64,000 nucleotides of DNA from Dermanyssus gallinae (taxonomy: Eukaryota; Arthropoda; Arachnida; Mesostigmata; Dermanyssidae). Below the pieces are notes generated by a model that saw only the letters and a program-made list of their open reading frames with translations, ran no database searches and was not told the DNA's origin. Position numbers and translations under genes: made by a program. This document shows positions 22,671-35,538 of this stretch, one piece after another. The stretch covers positions 124,001 through 188,000 of the forward strand of contig QVRM01001257.1 in NCBI GenBank assembly GCA_003439945.1. The letters run 5' to 3'. Positions within the stretch are counted from its first letter, which is position 1. Each line of letters begins with the position of its first letter.

Positions 22671-25090
22671 TGCGGCGAGACAACGAAGACGACGCCCACA
22701 AACCGGCGACAACACCACCACCATCAACAACAACAGCGGCGTCAGAGGAAGAACGTTAGCAGGCGTGCAGGCGGGAGCAAACAGAAGGAAAAGACCGCCG
22801 AGGAACAACGGCCATCGTCGCGCTTGTCGTGTGTGCAATGGCGGCGGTACATGATATGAGAGAAACGAGAAAACGAAATGTAACGATACTAAGAGGAAGA
22901 GAAAGAAGAAAGAGAGAGAGGGAAAGCAAGAGAGAGAGCGTGGTGGGAAGAACAGCGAGGGGAAAAGACGCGCGTCCGTGAGGGAGTAGAAAAGTGACAG
23001 GCGAAAGTGGAGAAGTGACAAGAAAAGATAGAGAACTTGTCCGAGAGAAAATTGAGTGCTAACAGTGCTGTTGAAATGTGTCTGTCTACCAGGCGCGAAG
23101 ACGGGCCGTGACGATGACGTCCGCCGTATCTCGGCCGTCGCGGCAAAGCGAAGAGAAGGCGTCGCCGGCCACCATTGGCCCCTCACTGTCGTCTGTAGGC
23201 AGGCTTGCCTAAGACCGAAAATGCTGTAGTTGTAGTTGTTGTAGTTGTTGTTGTTGCTGTTGTTGTCGTGGTTGTCACCATTGTTGCTTTTGTCGTTACT
23301 GCTGTTGTTGTTGTTATTGTTGCTGTCGTTGTTGTTATTGGCGTTGTTGTTGACGGCGTAGGCGGTCGTCTCGATCACGGCGGTCTGCCACACGCGGTCC
23401 TATAGACATGCCCACAAGTTGTCAGACGCTGGGCTATGCCTGTTTGCCGTACTCGCACACACACACACACGCTCGCACTGTACATTGTATGGAGGAGGAA
23501 TACAAGCATATAAGTTATATGTACACATCCATAGATATACGAAATACGCCCGACAAAGTCATACACCCGTCTCGCTCCCCAAAATGCCCAATATCCTCTA
23601 TCCAACAACAGCAGCAGCAGCAGCGCACTGTTTGCCGCCGGCTAACACGCGCACTGTTTCTTGTCTAAGTCTAAGTAAATTTCATGATCTGAGTAGCCGA
23701 AATGGAGCGAACCAGAAGGCCAAGCCAACAAGGACTTAGGCCAACGAGGCAGCAACGTGCTGCCGTGGACCTGCTGCAGTCGAACCTGTTGCATTGAAGT
23801 ATTGATAGTAATGCCGGTAGTCATAGTTTAGGTGTTTTTAGCAATAGTGATATGGCGACTGGTGGCGGCTCTGGAAGATGCTGGAACAAAGGGGAAGCTG
23901 ACGTGTCGGCTTGCTAGAAAGTGAAATTTCCGGCAGATATTGCAGGCTGGCTGTGCTAGTGGAAGCGGCGCGTTTAGCTGGCGCTGCACAGTGATCCTGT
24001 TTTGGTTTGCAATGGTTTGACTATGTCTGTGGTGGCGGCGCTCTCAAGCTAGTATTTCGCATGCATCGGCAAACGGACTGTGGAACTCTATGAATACAAG
24101 CGAAGCCGGATTAACAAGTTAGGTTGCCTAATTAACATAAACTCAGCAGCAATGTGTGTGTGTGTGTTCGTGTTAATTGTAGACCATTTTCATGTCTGCC
24201 TTTTTCTAGTTATAATTTTCATAATACACGCTGGATTTAGTGCGCAGTATGACAGGCTGCTATACTAAAAGCTATTTAACCTCGGCAACGACCAGGCTGT
24301 GTTTTTAGGCTACTTGCCATTTAAAAGTGCATTATTTGTAGCATGTTTAGTGAGTAACATGTTGTTCTTCGCTGGCCCTAGATATGTCGCTATGTTTCGA
24401 TATATAAAAACGAGATGTAGCCACGCCATCTCGTTCGCTCTTCAGACGCGAAGCCATTTTGTTACAATGTCGACGTATAGTTAGTTTACAGGACACCCAC
24501 TTTTCACGTATAACCTAGTTTATAATACGCATTTAGAAACAACACTGTATTGTGCCTAGTAGGGTCACTTTGTGGCATTGTTGCGAGTGGTAAACGTCGT
24601 AGAACCTACTTTTACAATCCGATGGCAGTTTGCAAAGTTCTTCTTGCACGTATGTATTCGTATGAAAAACCGTATGCCCCAGATCTTGTTCAAGGTGTCA
24701 TAATTTAATATTTGTGTTCTTTTTATACAATTCAACCTTGTCTTTATCCAGCCTCGCTACGTCATCTCATGACCAAGGTTTTGTAGGAATACGGATCGGT
24801 ATCTGCCATTCTCGGTCAATGCGACGTTTCTCAGACGCGATGGTTATAGAAAAGACGTAATTCCATGTGAGGTTCCCTGCGAACGGCAGAATTGAAGCCA
24901 GTAAATACTCTAACCACTTGTGGTTGCTACGGTTGACCATTTTGATCCGCAACTAGAAAGTTCACCATTTTGCGGAAGGGCCGCGCAATTTGAGCACTAT
25001 AAGCTGTTGTTGGGGCCACCATTAAATTATAGAAAGTTTTCCTTGACAACCTTTTGAACGAATTTGTATTGCAATCGAAAGTGAGTTTTA
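22671..25090. other. GA and TTG repeats, then AT-rich sequence; no gene recognised
   Basis: GA-rich runs lie at 22633-22665 and 22860-22945, a TTG-rich stretch at 23224-23350 and (AC)n at 23456-23472. The 279-codon minus-strand frame over 22554-23393 is Asn-, Ser- and Leu-rich because it reads these repeats, and I do not accept it. From 23800 to 25090 only short frames occur. Confidence 0.45.
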
Positions 25091-25772
25091 CCCTAAATGA
25101 GATACCGCCTGTTCAGCAAGTTCGTTCTGTTCCTCTCCGAGCGACTTGAGCTGATTTTTGAGGGATCATATAACGAAGGTATCGTTCCTGATAAGTTCAA
25201 GCAAAGTACTGTAGCCCAGATCCACAACGAGAATCAAATGACAGACATATATTACAATTCTATATTGCATGTTCCATCATATGCGGAATGTTCTTGTTCA
25301 AAACAAGCTACTTGATTCCGCTCAACACGGCTTCAATGCTGATCGATCAACGTATACTCAGCTTCTCGAGATGTCACAAGGTTGGGCTATTTTCAGCAAT
25401 TTACGATTCTTATTTCACTCCGTACATATTGACCATCAGAGTTATTTTGATCGTGTTGATCATAGTTTGCTACTTAGGAAAATGTTTTCACGGTAAACTA
25501 AGATTTCGGTCTCATTTGCGAAATTGGCCTTTTCACTTGAGAGTGGATTGTGATCTTAATTACTCGATCCCTGCACCCCCGAAGGTACCTCAAGATGGCC
25601 GCGCACCTCCTTTGTTATATGCGACGTTTGTACTTAAGATTGGCCTATATATACCGTCTGATGTAAAATACCTTGACTACGCAAATGATCTCAAATTGTA
25701 CTGCCAAATTGAAAACCAAGGTAATCAGGTAAAACTTCAGCAAGCTGTAAATAGTGTTGGGCGCTAGTGTGC
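25091..25772 (+). pseudogene. LINE reverse transcriptase, decayed (CR1/Jockey-like)
   Basis: Three consecutive blocks of a reverse transcriptase can be read on the plus strand, in different frames. The first is LELIFEGSYNEGIVPDKFKQ with a following 'IHN' region (about 25150-25230). The second is LVQNKLLDSAQHGFNADRST with TQLLEMSQGW and YFDRVDHSLLLRKM (about 25290-25490), matching the 'Q-H-G-F-x-x-x-R-S-T' and 'F-D-x-V-x-H-x-L-L' motifs. The third is VPQDGRAPPLLYATF with YANDLKLY (about 25590-25720), where Asn replaces the first catalytic Asp. Frameshifts and the lost Asp make it inactive. No endonuclease part is visible upstream. Confidence 0.8.
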
Positions 25773-27470
25773 GGAACATACGCATTAACAATATGTGCGC
25801 ATGGCGTATTTCATGGTGGATGGGTAAGAGAAAGGTTTCCAACCTGTTTTCGTTCAGAACGCGTTTAATTGACACACTTCATCTATTGTGTTCAAAACAA
25901 CCCTCTTTGCGTAAATGCGTAAATGTACAATTTCTATTATTTTGTGTTTGTGTGTGTGTGTGTTCGCGTCTGTGTGTGAGAGAGAGAGCAGAAACTGAAT
26001 CTATTTCGCTCGTAAATGATCAACGGCTAACGATCCGGCAATTAGACACATCGTTTCCAATAGCCGTTGTTGTTGTTTCTGTTGTTGTTGTTGTTGTTGT
26101 TGTTGTGGTGGCCAGTATCTATCGGTGTCAACCCTCTGTCCAACATACGGCTGTCCGGTTGCTTGGATAGCGAATGGGGCCTGCCAGTTAACTTTCGTCG
26201 CTAACATCATCATCATCATCATCATGGTTAGTATCATAATCAGCAGCATCGTCACCATCAACTCCATCATAATCATCAGCATCACGCATCATTCGCTCCG
26301 TCATCGGGTGTGCTATGTGCGATATGGCAGAGACTCAAACGAACGACCAACCAACCAACCCAACGACCGACGGACTGTACGAGAAGACTGCCACACACAC
26401 ACACAGTAGAGCCACTGCGTGGTGCTACTGGCATTCGTCGGCACTTCCTCCGCACCCGTCTCATCGTTCGTTATTCTTTTGGTACGCGTCTATCCTATCT
26501 ATCTATAAAACTATCTGTCTGTATATCGGGCTGCCTATTTGTCTAGCACTATGTGGGTGTATGCGTTGCTCCCACTCCTCTCGGTGAGAAGCAGGCAGAC
26601 CTAGCCGAAGTTTCGGTTAGCTTCGGCTAGCTTGCCCCAACCACAAGCTTCACTACTGATGAAGCGACCCCCTCCGCTACTCGCGGACGCGAGCTGTTCA
26701 ACACTGCACACTGCCAGCGGCGACGACTACCCCACGAGGTCCACCACCTTTCGATGGTCGAGACCTCGAAACAATACCCATGCACACAAGGTGCATGCAT
26801 AATTATCTGCATATACATACATGCATATGCGTACTGTGTACGTATACGCCGAGCTGCTCATACACGTTCCAGCCAAATGTCCCACCTCGCCCGAGCTGAT
26901 GCGCGCGACCTGCATGCACGTCGCACACGCTCGTCCAACGATCATGCTCACGTACCAGCCAGTCAGCCAGCCAGCCAGCCAGCCAATCAATTAATTAATT
27001 AATCAATTTAACCATCTACTTCTAGATAACCAGTGAGACCTCAATAAATAACTCTGAGGCCCTTGACCCCTCCAAGCCTGCACGCGCTATCAATCAACGT
27101 CGCAGCCACAGACAGAGAGAGGGAGAGAGGCTGTTTATAATGGTAAGTTGTTGATATTGTTGTTGTTGCTGTTGTTGTTGTTCCTGTAGCGGGTATTCTT
27201 ATTGTTGCTGTTCTTTTGACAGATTGTTGTTATTGCTGTTGTTCCTGTTGCGGTTGTTGCTATTGTTGTTGTTCTTCTTCTTGCGGTTGTTGTTGTTATC
27301 GTATTTTTTTTGTTATTGTTGCCACTGCTTCTTGTTGTTGTTGTCGTTGCTGCCGTTGTTGTGATGTTACCATTGTTTTGCCTATTGTTGCTGCTGTGGT
27401 TTCCCGTCATAACCGTCGTTGTCGCCATTTAATCTACAACGGGTAGTATTCGATGCCGTTGGCTCTTATA
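25773..27470. other. Simple-repeat-rich stretch, no gene recognised
   Basis: Contains (GT)n at 25948-25962, TTG at 26067-26105, ATC at 26203-26226, CCAACCAA near 26349, CAGC repeats near 26958-26985, ATTA near 26989-27003 and a long TTG-rich block at 27147-27420. Frames here are open only because the repeats lack stops. Confidence 0.5.
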
Positions 27471-27484
27471 TATGCATATATATA

Positions 27485-28330
27485 CGCGGGTGGATCGAAA
27501 AGTTCTGATACATATTTATAAAAACATTAGTTCACCATTAAAATAGCTGCCGCCACTGCAATTCAATTATGACAACTTTTTTACACTCTTGGAAACATTT
27601 TCAAACGCTTCTTTCGTAATCGAATTATGTTGCTCCGGCGAATTTTTCTTTTTCTCCTCTACAGTGACGAAACCTCGTTTCTTCTTTTTTTCTGTGGGAA
27701 TAGGAAAAAACTCACAAAGCCAGGTACGGCTACTAGGGCCATTGCGTAAATATAGAAATCAAATTTATCATAAAATTGTCTGAAATCTTTTTTTTTTTTA
27801 ACATAAATATGATATGTAGGTAACACGGTGCTAAGAAGATGGAAAGAAAAATAAATCATATGTATTGGATGTTCCAGTGCTGCGTACACGGGCTTTCAGC
27901 CTTACGAACCACACGACTATAATGTTGTAATACACATGAGATACTGTAAATAAAACGCACTTTAAAAAAAAAAATCTGTAACAATGTATGCGCCGGAGCA
28001 TTGTCGTGATGGAGGATCCAAGAGTTGTTTTCACAGAGTTGGGCGTGTTCGGGTCATCTTCATAACTTTTTGCGATAGTATTCCTTATTAACCGTAACTT
28101 CAGGTGGCAAAATGGAAGATAATAAAATGATGTTGGATCTGCTCGCTCTGATTTTCTTTCATCGATTCTCTCCTTGGAAGCATGATAGGGCTGAGTGTAG
28201 GAACACTCAACGTTCGCTTATGAGAGGAGAGCAGTTTTAACATTGCTACGACGTTGGCAGGTGGTCCGTTACGTGGTCTAAAGTATCAAAATATTACAAG
28301 AGAAGTAACTCGAAAATAATCCCCGGAAAT
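27485..28330 (-). pseudogene. Mariner transposase remnant
   Basis: Read on the minus strand, the clearest block is SWILHHDNAPAHTLLQ (about 28026-27976), the second catalytic Asp region of mariner transposases. Before it comes PPEVTVNKEYYRKK (about 28110-28070), the usual 'T-V-N-K-E-Y-Y' block. After it, broken frames resemble the 'PPYSPDLAP' region near 27870 and the C-terminal 'F-x-K-C-F-Q-E' region near 27590. The 3' terminus is probably near 27485, where CGCGGGTGGATCGAAAAG follows TATATATA. Many frameshifts; the 5' half is not recognisable past 28330. Confidence 0.7.
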
Positions 28331-30181
28331 GGTTGTAACAGTCATTCCATACTAGTCGTACGTGTGACTCCAGTCTATATATTTGCTTGTTTGTGTTTGG
28401 TTTTAAAACAGAACTCGACGCTGAAATTCTGAAAATGGCCGCTAATAGTACTGCACATGTTGAAAACCCCCCTATGCGTGAACGGTCCCGGCGGCAACGA
28501 TGGCGCTCATGCGCACACGTGAGACATCCACTCGCAATGAACAGGGTCGCGCCACGCCGGGTGAAATGTCGTACGTAGTAACTAACTAAACTCATACGTA
28601 ACAAGTAAGTCACATTTATTGAACGGAACAAGCTCCAAACACGCGGCGGTATCCGTCCGTCACTCTCACAGTTTTTGTTGCCTCTCTCGAATACCAGGTG
28701 GTCCGCGGACGAACGACGCAGTTGCGGCAGCACAAAGGCAGCTCTACAACAACATCGGGCTCTTTATTGCTCCAAATGCAGTTAGAACATTGGCATATCC
28801 GCCCACATACCCACACGTAAAAATGATTTTCCTCTTCTTAATTTATTAAAATTTGATACACATACATGCAGCACTCGTAGAGCGTCAGCTGGTTCCTGGT
28901 CTCGCTGTAGTTAAAGGTCGTTGGTTGGGAAGTCTCTGCTTGTAAACTACGACTAACATTCGTTCTTGTCGAACCATTAACAATGTGATCATATCACTCG
29001 GCGGGTTGCCCGTGATATGGCACATGTGTACATTATCGGCAACCAAGTTATACTTCTTGGCATTCATTCTGCGTCAGATTTTGGCGTTTCTAAAAAGCGA
29101 CGGTAAATTTATGGCAGGGGACTGCAATACTACTTGTTGGCTTAAAACCTTAATGTACAAAATAATGTTTATCATAACCACATTTATTTCACCCATATTG
29201 AGTCAGTTACTTATGATGTTTTCAGCTGCCATTGGCCCAAAACTATTACGGACTCATTAAACAACCACCCGGCTTATAATAGCAAAAATACGGAGTAAAA
29301 AAATATAAAGTTCAGCGTAACCAGATTGTTTGAGTTTGTATGTAGTCTCGACGTAAATATCTGTCGAAGAGATAAGTCTTAATGAATAAATACATATAGG
29401 CTTTCATATGCATAAGCCATATTGGTTACCTTCCTGTAATAGGCAGTACATTTAATCAAGGCATACGCACACTTTACACTCAGAACGAATGTTTTTCAAA
29501 GCGATCACAGATTAACCATTTACAGCGTTGAAAGTAAATAACATTTAGGCGCTACCTTAGATATACGCTCAAGGTACAGTCTTGCCAGCGTCGCGTGTCC
29601 ATTTGAGAGAGGCTTCGTTATAGTGTGCGACAGAGAGATAGACGTTAGAAAGTGGCGTAGTTTGCTACTTTAATCCTGTTGCTGGAAGTCCGTTCGCAAT
29701 GCTGACTTTAAGTTGCCGCTGGGAACAATGCCGGCATGTTTAGAAAGTATTTGCCCATATTTGTTGACAGCTCACGAGGCCTTATGAAGGCCACAAACCA
29801 AATTTGTTTTATACTCTAATTAAATACTAAAGCTAGTTATCTAGCTACAAGACTTGTTATCTTCCCCACAGTGTAAATGGATACAAGATAGCTATTGCCC
29901 CAGATTCGGTCTGCTGTCTTGTCTGCTGCGATTGGTCGCTCTAATGTTATAATACGCTAAAGCGAAGCTTTTCAAGAATGTCCGGAATGTGGCCCTGCAC
30001 ATCTGCAAATCGGCTGGTAAAATTCTTCTATTAGGGGTTGACTACGGCTGACGAATCGTTGACATGAGATTACTATATCGCAAGGTATTAATGCGTAACG
30101 ACAGTCGTGGTGAATGCAAAAGTTTCTACTCCACCAGTGAAACACAATCACGTAGTTACAAATATAAGACGTGCACGTTTG

Positions 30182-30185
<4 letters not shown>
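28331..30185. other. No recognised gene
   Basis: Short frames at 28387-28578 (+) and 28616-28816 (-) have ordinary composition but no known motif. The rest is AT-rich with nothing seen. Confidence 0.4.
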
Positions 30186-30186
<1 letters not shown>

Positions 30187-30280
<94 letters not shown>

Positions 30281-30288
30281 ATATATAG
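30187..30288. repeat. (TA)n microsatellite with ACATGT spacers
   Basis: TA blocks are separated and framed by ACATGTATA, so the whole tract is nearly palindromic. Confidence 0.95.
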
Positions 30289-32141
30289 CTAGATAACCCT
30301 ATACTAGGTGGATCAAACATTTCATAGTAGCATGGCCTGTCTACAATTTCAAAAAGCGCATTCCGACCACAGCGCCGGAGAGAGGCCAGACCCCCCCAGT
30401 AACAATGGGACAGAACGAGGAAATTCTATATTATTAGGCTTAACTGCGGCGGAAATAATATAGCTGCATCTTGTGGAACTAATGCACCAGCTAACTAATT
30501 TGTTACCAAATGGATTGCCTCATTCTATTATTGGCTAATAATTTATATTAATTGGCTTCTTTTTCTACAGGGCAGCACGGCGCAACACTCTTGGATTAGC
30601 TGCAGGCACGCATCATCGTACTACAGCCCGTGGTGCAGAAGAGCAAAACTGTGCTATTTCACTACGACAATGCGCCCTGACACACGCCTCTTTTTGCCGT
30701 GGCCAAAATACGAGAACAGCGTAAAGTCTAGTGTTAGGGATCGTTGAACCGGGTGTTTTGTTTTGGGAGGACTATACCGAACAATAACAAATACGCGGTC
30801 TTTGTCCGTCTGTTGCTTGTATTTAACGCTCTGATGCCTAGAACATATATATATATTTTTGGGTTTTATTCAAGAACAGGCTGAAGTTGAAATGCGGGTA
30901 TGCGTAAGGTGTCTACTAATATTCAGAACATTCGCACATCATTTGTACACTCATTCAAAATTGTTTGCTCTTTTGTCATTAATAGATGTGTTCATTTGGA
31001 ATGGACAGAGCGCAAACAGCAACACAATGAGCTGCGTTGTCCAACGAAGTTTTTCTTAATTCTACGTTTCCCGGTCCTTAGTTCTGCGACGAGCAGCAGT
31101 ATTATGTAGAAGCAATTCCACACTTTTAAGAGCAAATCCTGCCAGCAAACTTTGTAATTTTGGTTGCATGCGTTGTGTGCTCTATAAGGGCGGTATCAGG
31201 CAATGACAAAGATAACACAGAGTTAAAATATGGCAAGTATAGGACGAACCAGAGCCCAGATTCTCTTCTCTAAAGCGTGTTGCCGTGCCAATGCAGGACA
31301 CTTTAGAAAAGAGAATCTTTATTTGAATTACAAAAATCTCTTCGGCTCATCCATTCACCTTCAAATCACATGCACTTTAAAAATAGAATCCTCACACACA
31401 GTATAGTAATCAACAAATAGGGCTGATCGCGTTCATGCTTGCGGGCAACCAAATACTGCTTTTGGACCGCATGATTGGCTACAATGAAGCCTGAGTTCAG
31501 TGTTGTATTATATTGCGATCGAGGGTGCAGGCACTTTCCGTAGTTCAAGCAGTGCGCAGAAAAACACGCGCAATGCACGCGCAAAACCGAAACGAACTTG
31601 GCAATTTCTAAGCAAGTGTAAATATTCGTATAGAGACCGCGCAGCACTATTACGAATATTTTGTTTTGTCTTGAAAGAACTGTTCTTAGAAGATCTTTTT
31701 TTGCACGGAAAACGCTCTAATCGAGGCAAGCTGGCTGGAAAGATGCTCATTTCTTCGACTGCGTTGCTAAACGATACCCTTGAGAGGTAAGGGATGCTTT
31801 TTTCTTCAATCTAACCAAAAAGACAGCAAGCATCAAAACGCTACAGAGAACTCATCCGTACTGGGGCTCTGCTTATACTTAACTCCAGAAATGACTAAAT
31901 ACGCTTCTTACCTAAACGTTCCTGTCTGGCTGGAATTGCTCCTTATGTTTTTTGTTGATGCCTAAGTATGCGTATTCATATTTATAATTAAATATTATTA
32001 GTGGTTTTATAAGTTATTAGCTTTGTAAAAATACATGAAGTATTCCCGTCATTTATATGCCATATATATAATTTTATGAAATGTCAGTTTTTTCCGAAAA
32101 CTTAAGCAGTTGTAATGCAGTTTCGCAAATAAACTACGTTC

Positions 32142-32144
<3 letters not shown>
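30289..32144. other. No recognised gene
   Basis: Only short frames. GAGAATCT/AGATTCTC inverted phrases lie at about 31257-31265 and 31312-31319. Nothing conserved was seen. Confidence 0.4.

Positions 32145-32220
<76 letters not shown>
32145..32220. repeat. (TA)n microsatellite, 76 bp, pure
   Basis: Uninterrupted TA dinucleotides. It lies about 40 bp from the SINE-A copy at 32262. Confidence 0.95.
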
Positions 32221-32223
<3 letters not shown>

Positions 32224-32261
32224 TTATAATTGACGAGAATACTTGATGTACTTTTATTTTT

Positions 32262-32390
32262 TAAAGAGGTTCTTCTAGTTCTAGACCATCCTCCGTCACC
32301 TACGGGCTTGGAACTCATCGTGAGGTATATCTTCAATCCACCGAGGGCCGGTTTCCCCTTGTCCTTGTGGCAGCATGGCCGCTGACTATA
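32262..32390 (-). mobile_element. SINE-A copy 3, head missing
   Basis: The tail half of the SINE-A family on the minus strand: it shares CAGCGGCCATGCTGCCACAA, the CCGGCCCTCGG phrase and GGTCTAGAACTAGAAG. The tRNA-like head is absent, as in a 5'-truncated copy. Confidence 0.7.
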
Positions 32391-32697
32391 CTCGTATATA
32401 GATTTGACATTTGTTATCTCAGTAGCTTTCTGTCAACAATAAAAGAGAAAACCCGATGGCTTAAAGCGTTTGATATACCACTATATTTCTACCTGATACC
32501 TGTGTTTGTGCAATTTAAATTTGCCGTAATTTTGGTAAATTGCCGTTGCATTGTACACCCACATAACCTCCTCTCTGGATTACCTTACTTTTTCATTTGA
32601 GGTCACATTATGGCATTTAGTCGCATTATGAAGTATTTAGTCATACCATTAATATACTATCTATATGATACGTTTTTTGGGCTGACCTTTAACCAAC

Positions 32698-32862
32698 ATT
32701 TAACGTCCACGGGACTGCCGTCGCATTGCTTCATTGGACAGACCCCATAAATACAAATGTGCAACGGTGGGACCCCATAAATACAAATGTACAACCTGTG
32801 CACCTATGTGTCTTATTCGGTCGCGAGACACACGGAAATGCACCACGCCACCGGGCTCGATA
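32698..32862 (-). mobile_element. SINE-B copy 1 with internal duplication
   Basis: On the minus strand it reads GCCCGGTGGCGTGGTGCATT, then a tRNA-like body, then GTCCCGTGGACGTTAAA, matching 42117-42272. A segment of about 29 bp around GACCCCATAAATACAAATGT is tandemly duplicated in this copy (32743-32801). Confidence 0.7.
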
Positions 32863-33765
32863 CTATTCATATGCTATTACTACTATTACTGCCACCACGA
32901 GTATTTAATCATAGTTAAATGTAAAACTGATTTAATGAGTGCTCAAAAATTGGTGATGGCCGCAGAAGTGGCGGAAAGGAATTGCTTGCAAATTCGACTG
33001 CCACTGAAGTCGAGAGAGGTTTGAAACACAAGGTTGCCGAGGTACAATCATGCGTTGTTGTTGCTGTCGTCGTCAGCTTCGGAATCAGAGGGAACAATAC
33101 TAGCTTAGCAATCAGTATTCTAACAAATTTAGCGTGGTCATTTGCACAACTGATTTTGATTCTAAATCGGTTCTACAACTCTAGAAAAATACAGTAATAG
33201 ATAATATTTTACATCCCAATAATAAAGTCATATTAATATTAAGCGGTAAATTTAGCCCAGCTAGAAAGATGTTTCACAACATAAATGAAACGTGTTCTTT
33301 GCTTGCCGCGGACGGTAAAAAATCGCTTTGTGGGGTACCTGCTAGAAGGTTGCGGACCGGCAGTAGAAACAGTGAGAATCAAGCTGGGCCTACCTTTTAC
33401 AGGACCACTTTAGCAATTTTTGTCGGAGTAGCAGGAAAAGGTGACCAAGGCCTTTGAAGAGATAGCACAGTTCGATGTGTACCTTGCCTACCAGACGCAT
33501 GGGCAACATCCGCAGTTTTTCGCTCGGTGGGACGGTCGCTCAAGTGTTCAAATTAGGTATAACGACTCTGATTCGAATTATAATATGTGCCATATTGAAA
33601 AGAAATTTATTGTAAAATAAACAATAATCAATAAGTTAAACGAACGCTATAGAGATAAATACGTTGACTATGCCTTGGTTGCTTCTCTCCACGATAGTTC
33701 CTTTAACTGCGCTAATGTTTTAACGTTACACACTTTGTTTCGAAGCAATTAAAGCATGTCAACAT
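32863..33765. other. No recognised gene
   Basis: Short frames at 32982-33197 and 33269-33457 (+) and nothing conserved. Confidence 0.4.
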
Positions 33766-33768
33766 TTA

Positions 33769-33934
<166 letters not shown>

Positions 33935-33939
33935 GCATG

Positions 33940-34866
33940 CTAATTTATTTAAATTGTTTGCATCAACTTATTGGCTCACGTAGGCGCATTTAGAGCCACG
34001 AGGCGGACACAGCTGCCGCACAACTGCTCAACGCCGTTGGGTACGTCGTCGGGTGAGGTGTATCCTACGTCGTCCTACATTCGGACCGCCATCAGACATA
34101 CATGACGATTGCAGTCTCTCCTCGCGACAATGGCCGCGTATGAAGAGAGAGAGAGAGAGAAACAGTGAGAGTAAGTAAGGGAGGGAGAGAGCGAGAGAGA
34201 GTAACGCAACAGCCTTTATACTGAATGCCCTACCCCTCCGTACGCGATGGTGAACAAGACTCGCTGCCCAACCCTGGTGAAGGCGTCGCGGAGAAGTTCT
34301 GTCGCCGCGATTAATCACCGCGTTTTCTCCACTCGTCATCATCATCATCATCATCATCATTGGTACTGGTCATCTCGGCAGCGCGCCATCGCCTCCGTAC
34401 TAAATTCGCCCGGACCACGTCTCCCTCCCACCCATCGTGCCCATCCTCCTCAACGTCGCTAGATCAACTCTGCCACAACTGTTGCGTCGGTCGCCGCTAC
34501 AGACATTATACACTGCATAGCTCTTAACTGTCGATCGCCAATTGTGTCATCGGGCCAAAAGCTTGGTTGCTCATGCAATGCCAACAAGGCTTGTCTTGTT
34601 ACCCAGATGACTTCTGCAGCGGCACCAGCAGCAGCAGAATCTATGCATGCAAAGCTAAGTCGACCACGGGGAGCCAACATGCCAAACCCAGCAACAAAAC
34701 CATGTGGGCGTCTCTCTCTCACTCCTCACTCTTTCACGTATTTTTCTCCTACTCTCACTGCCCCTAGTCTTGCTATGTTCGCTGTAAAACACCTGCCAAT
34801 AAGAACAGTTCGGAGCGAATTAAAGCGATATTCGTACTTAAGCTTCATCGAGCTTCATCATGTTCA
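33940..34866. other. GC-richer patch, no gene recognised
   Basis: A GA run lies at 34143-34200, a (CAT)n run at 34337-34361 and CAG triplets near 34627-34640. Frames on both strands overlap and are low-complexity. Confidence 0.4.
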
Positions 34867-34870
34867 TGTG

Positions 34871-34923
<53 letters not shown>

Positions 34924-35299
34924 ACTACGATAATGATGTCACTGAATTAGGAGGTTACCGGCCAGTATGGCGATTCTCCGCGTGGGAGTGGGTAATCATA
35001 ATTTGGTGGCGCACCTTACATCGCCTACACCAAACCGTTAGACGCAAAATTGTTGACCGTTAGCGAAGCCGTTATGGCTTCCGCTAGACGGTATTCCTCA
35101 TATGACTTTATCACGACTAGGCAGGTCTAAAGGACAAACAGAAACAAAATAAATTATTAAATAACCAGTCGTAGTGTAGTTATAGTAGTAGTATTAGTTA
35201 AGCACGAGCGAACAATGCCCGACCTGTATGGCTCTTCAGGCGTGCCTAACTGAGGCAAGGCGCGGTTCTGTCACCGACGACCAGCATACACACTGCGCG

Positions 35300-35345
<46 letters not shown>

Positions 35346-35486
35346 ATCGTAAAACTGTATACATTTCTACATAATGACGTATCTGTGTACAGCGCTGTAA
35401 CTATCGCAAAAAACGCGCTATCTGCTGGGGTCGAGAAAAGCAGGACCGGAGGGCCGATCCCTAAACAAGCCGTATCATCAGTGTCC

Positions 35487-35538
<52 letters not shown>

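Noticed and set aside
22554..23393. 279-codon minus-strand frame
   Set aside because: Asn- and Ser/Leu/Phe-rich because it reads TTG/CAA and GA repeats. No domain, and other frames over it are also open.
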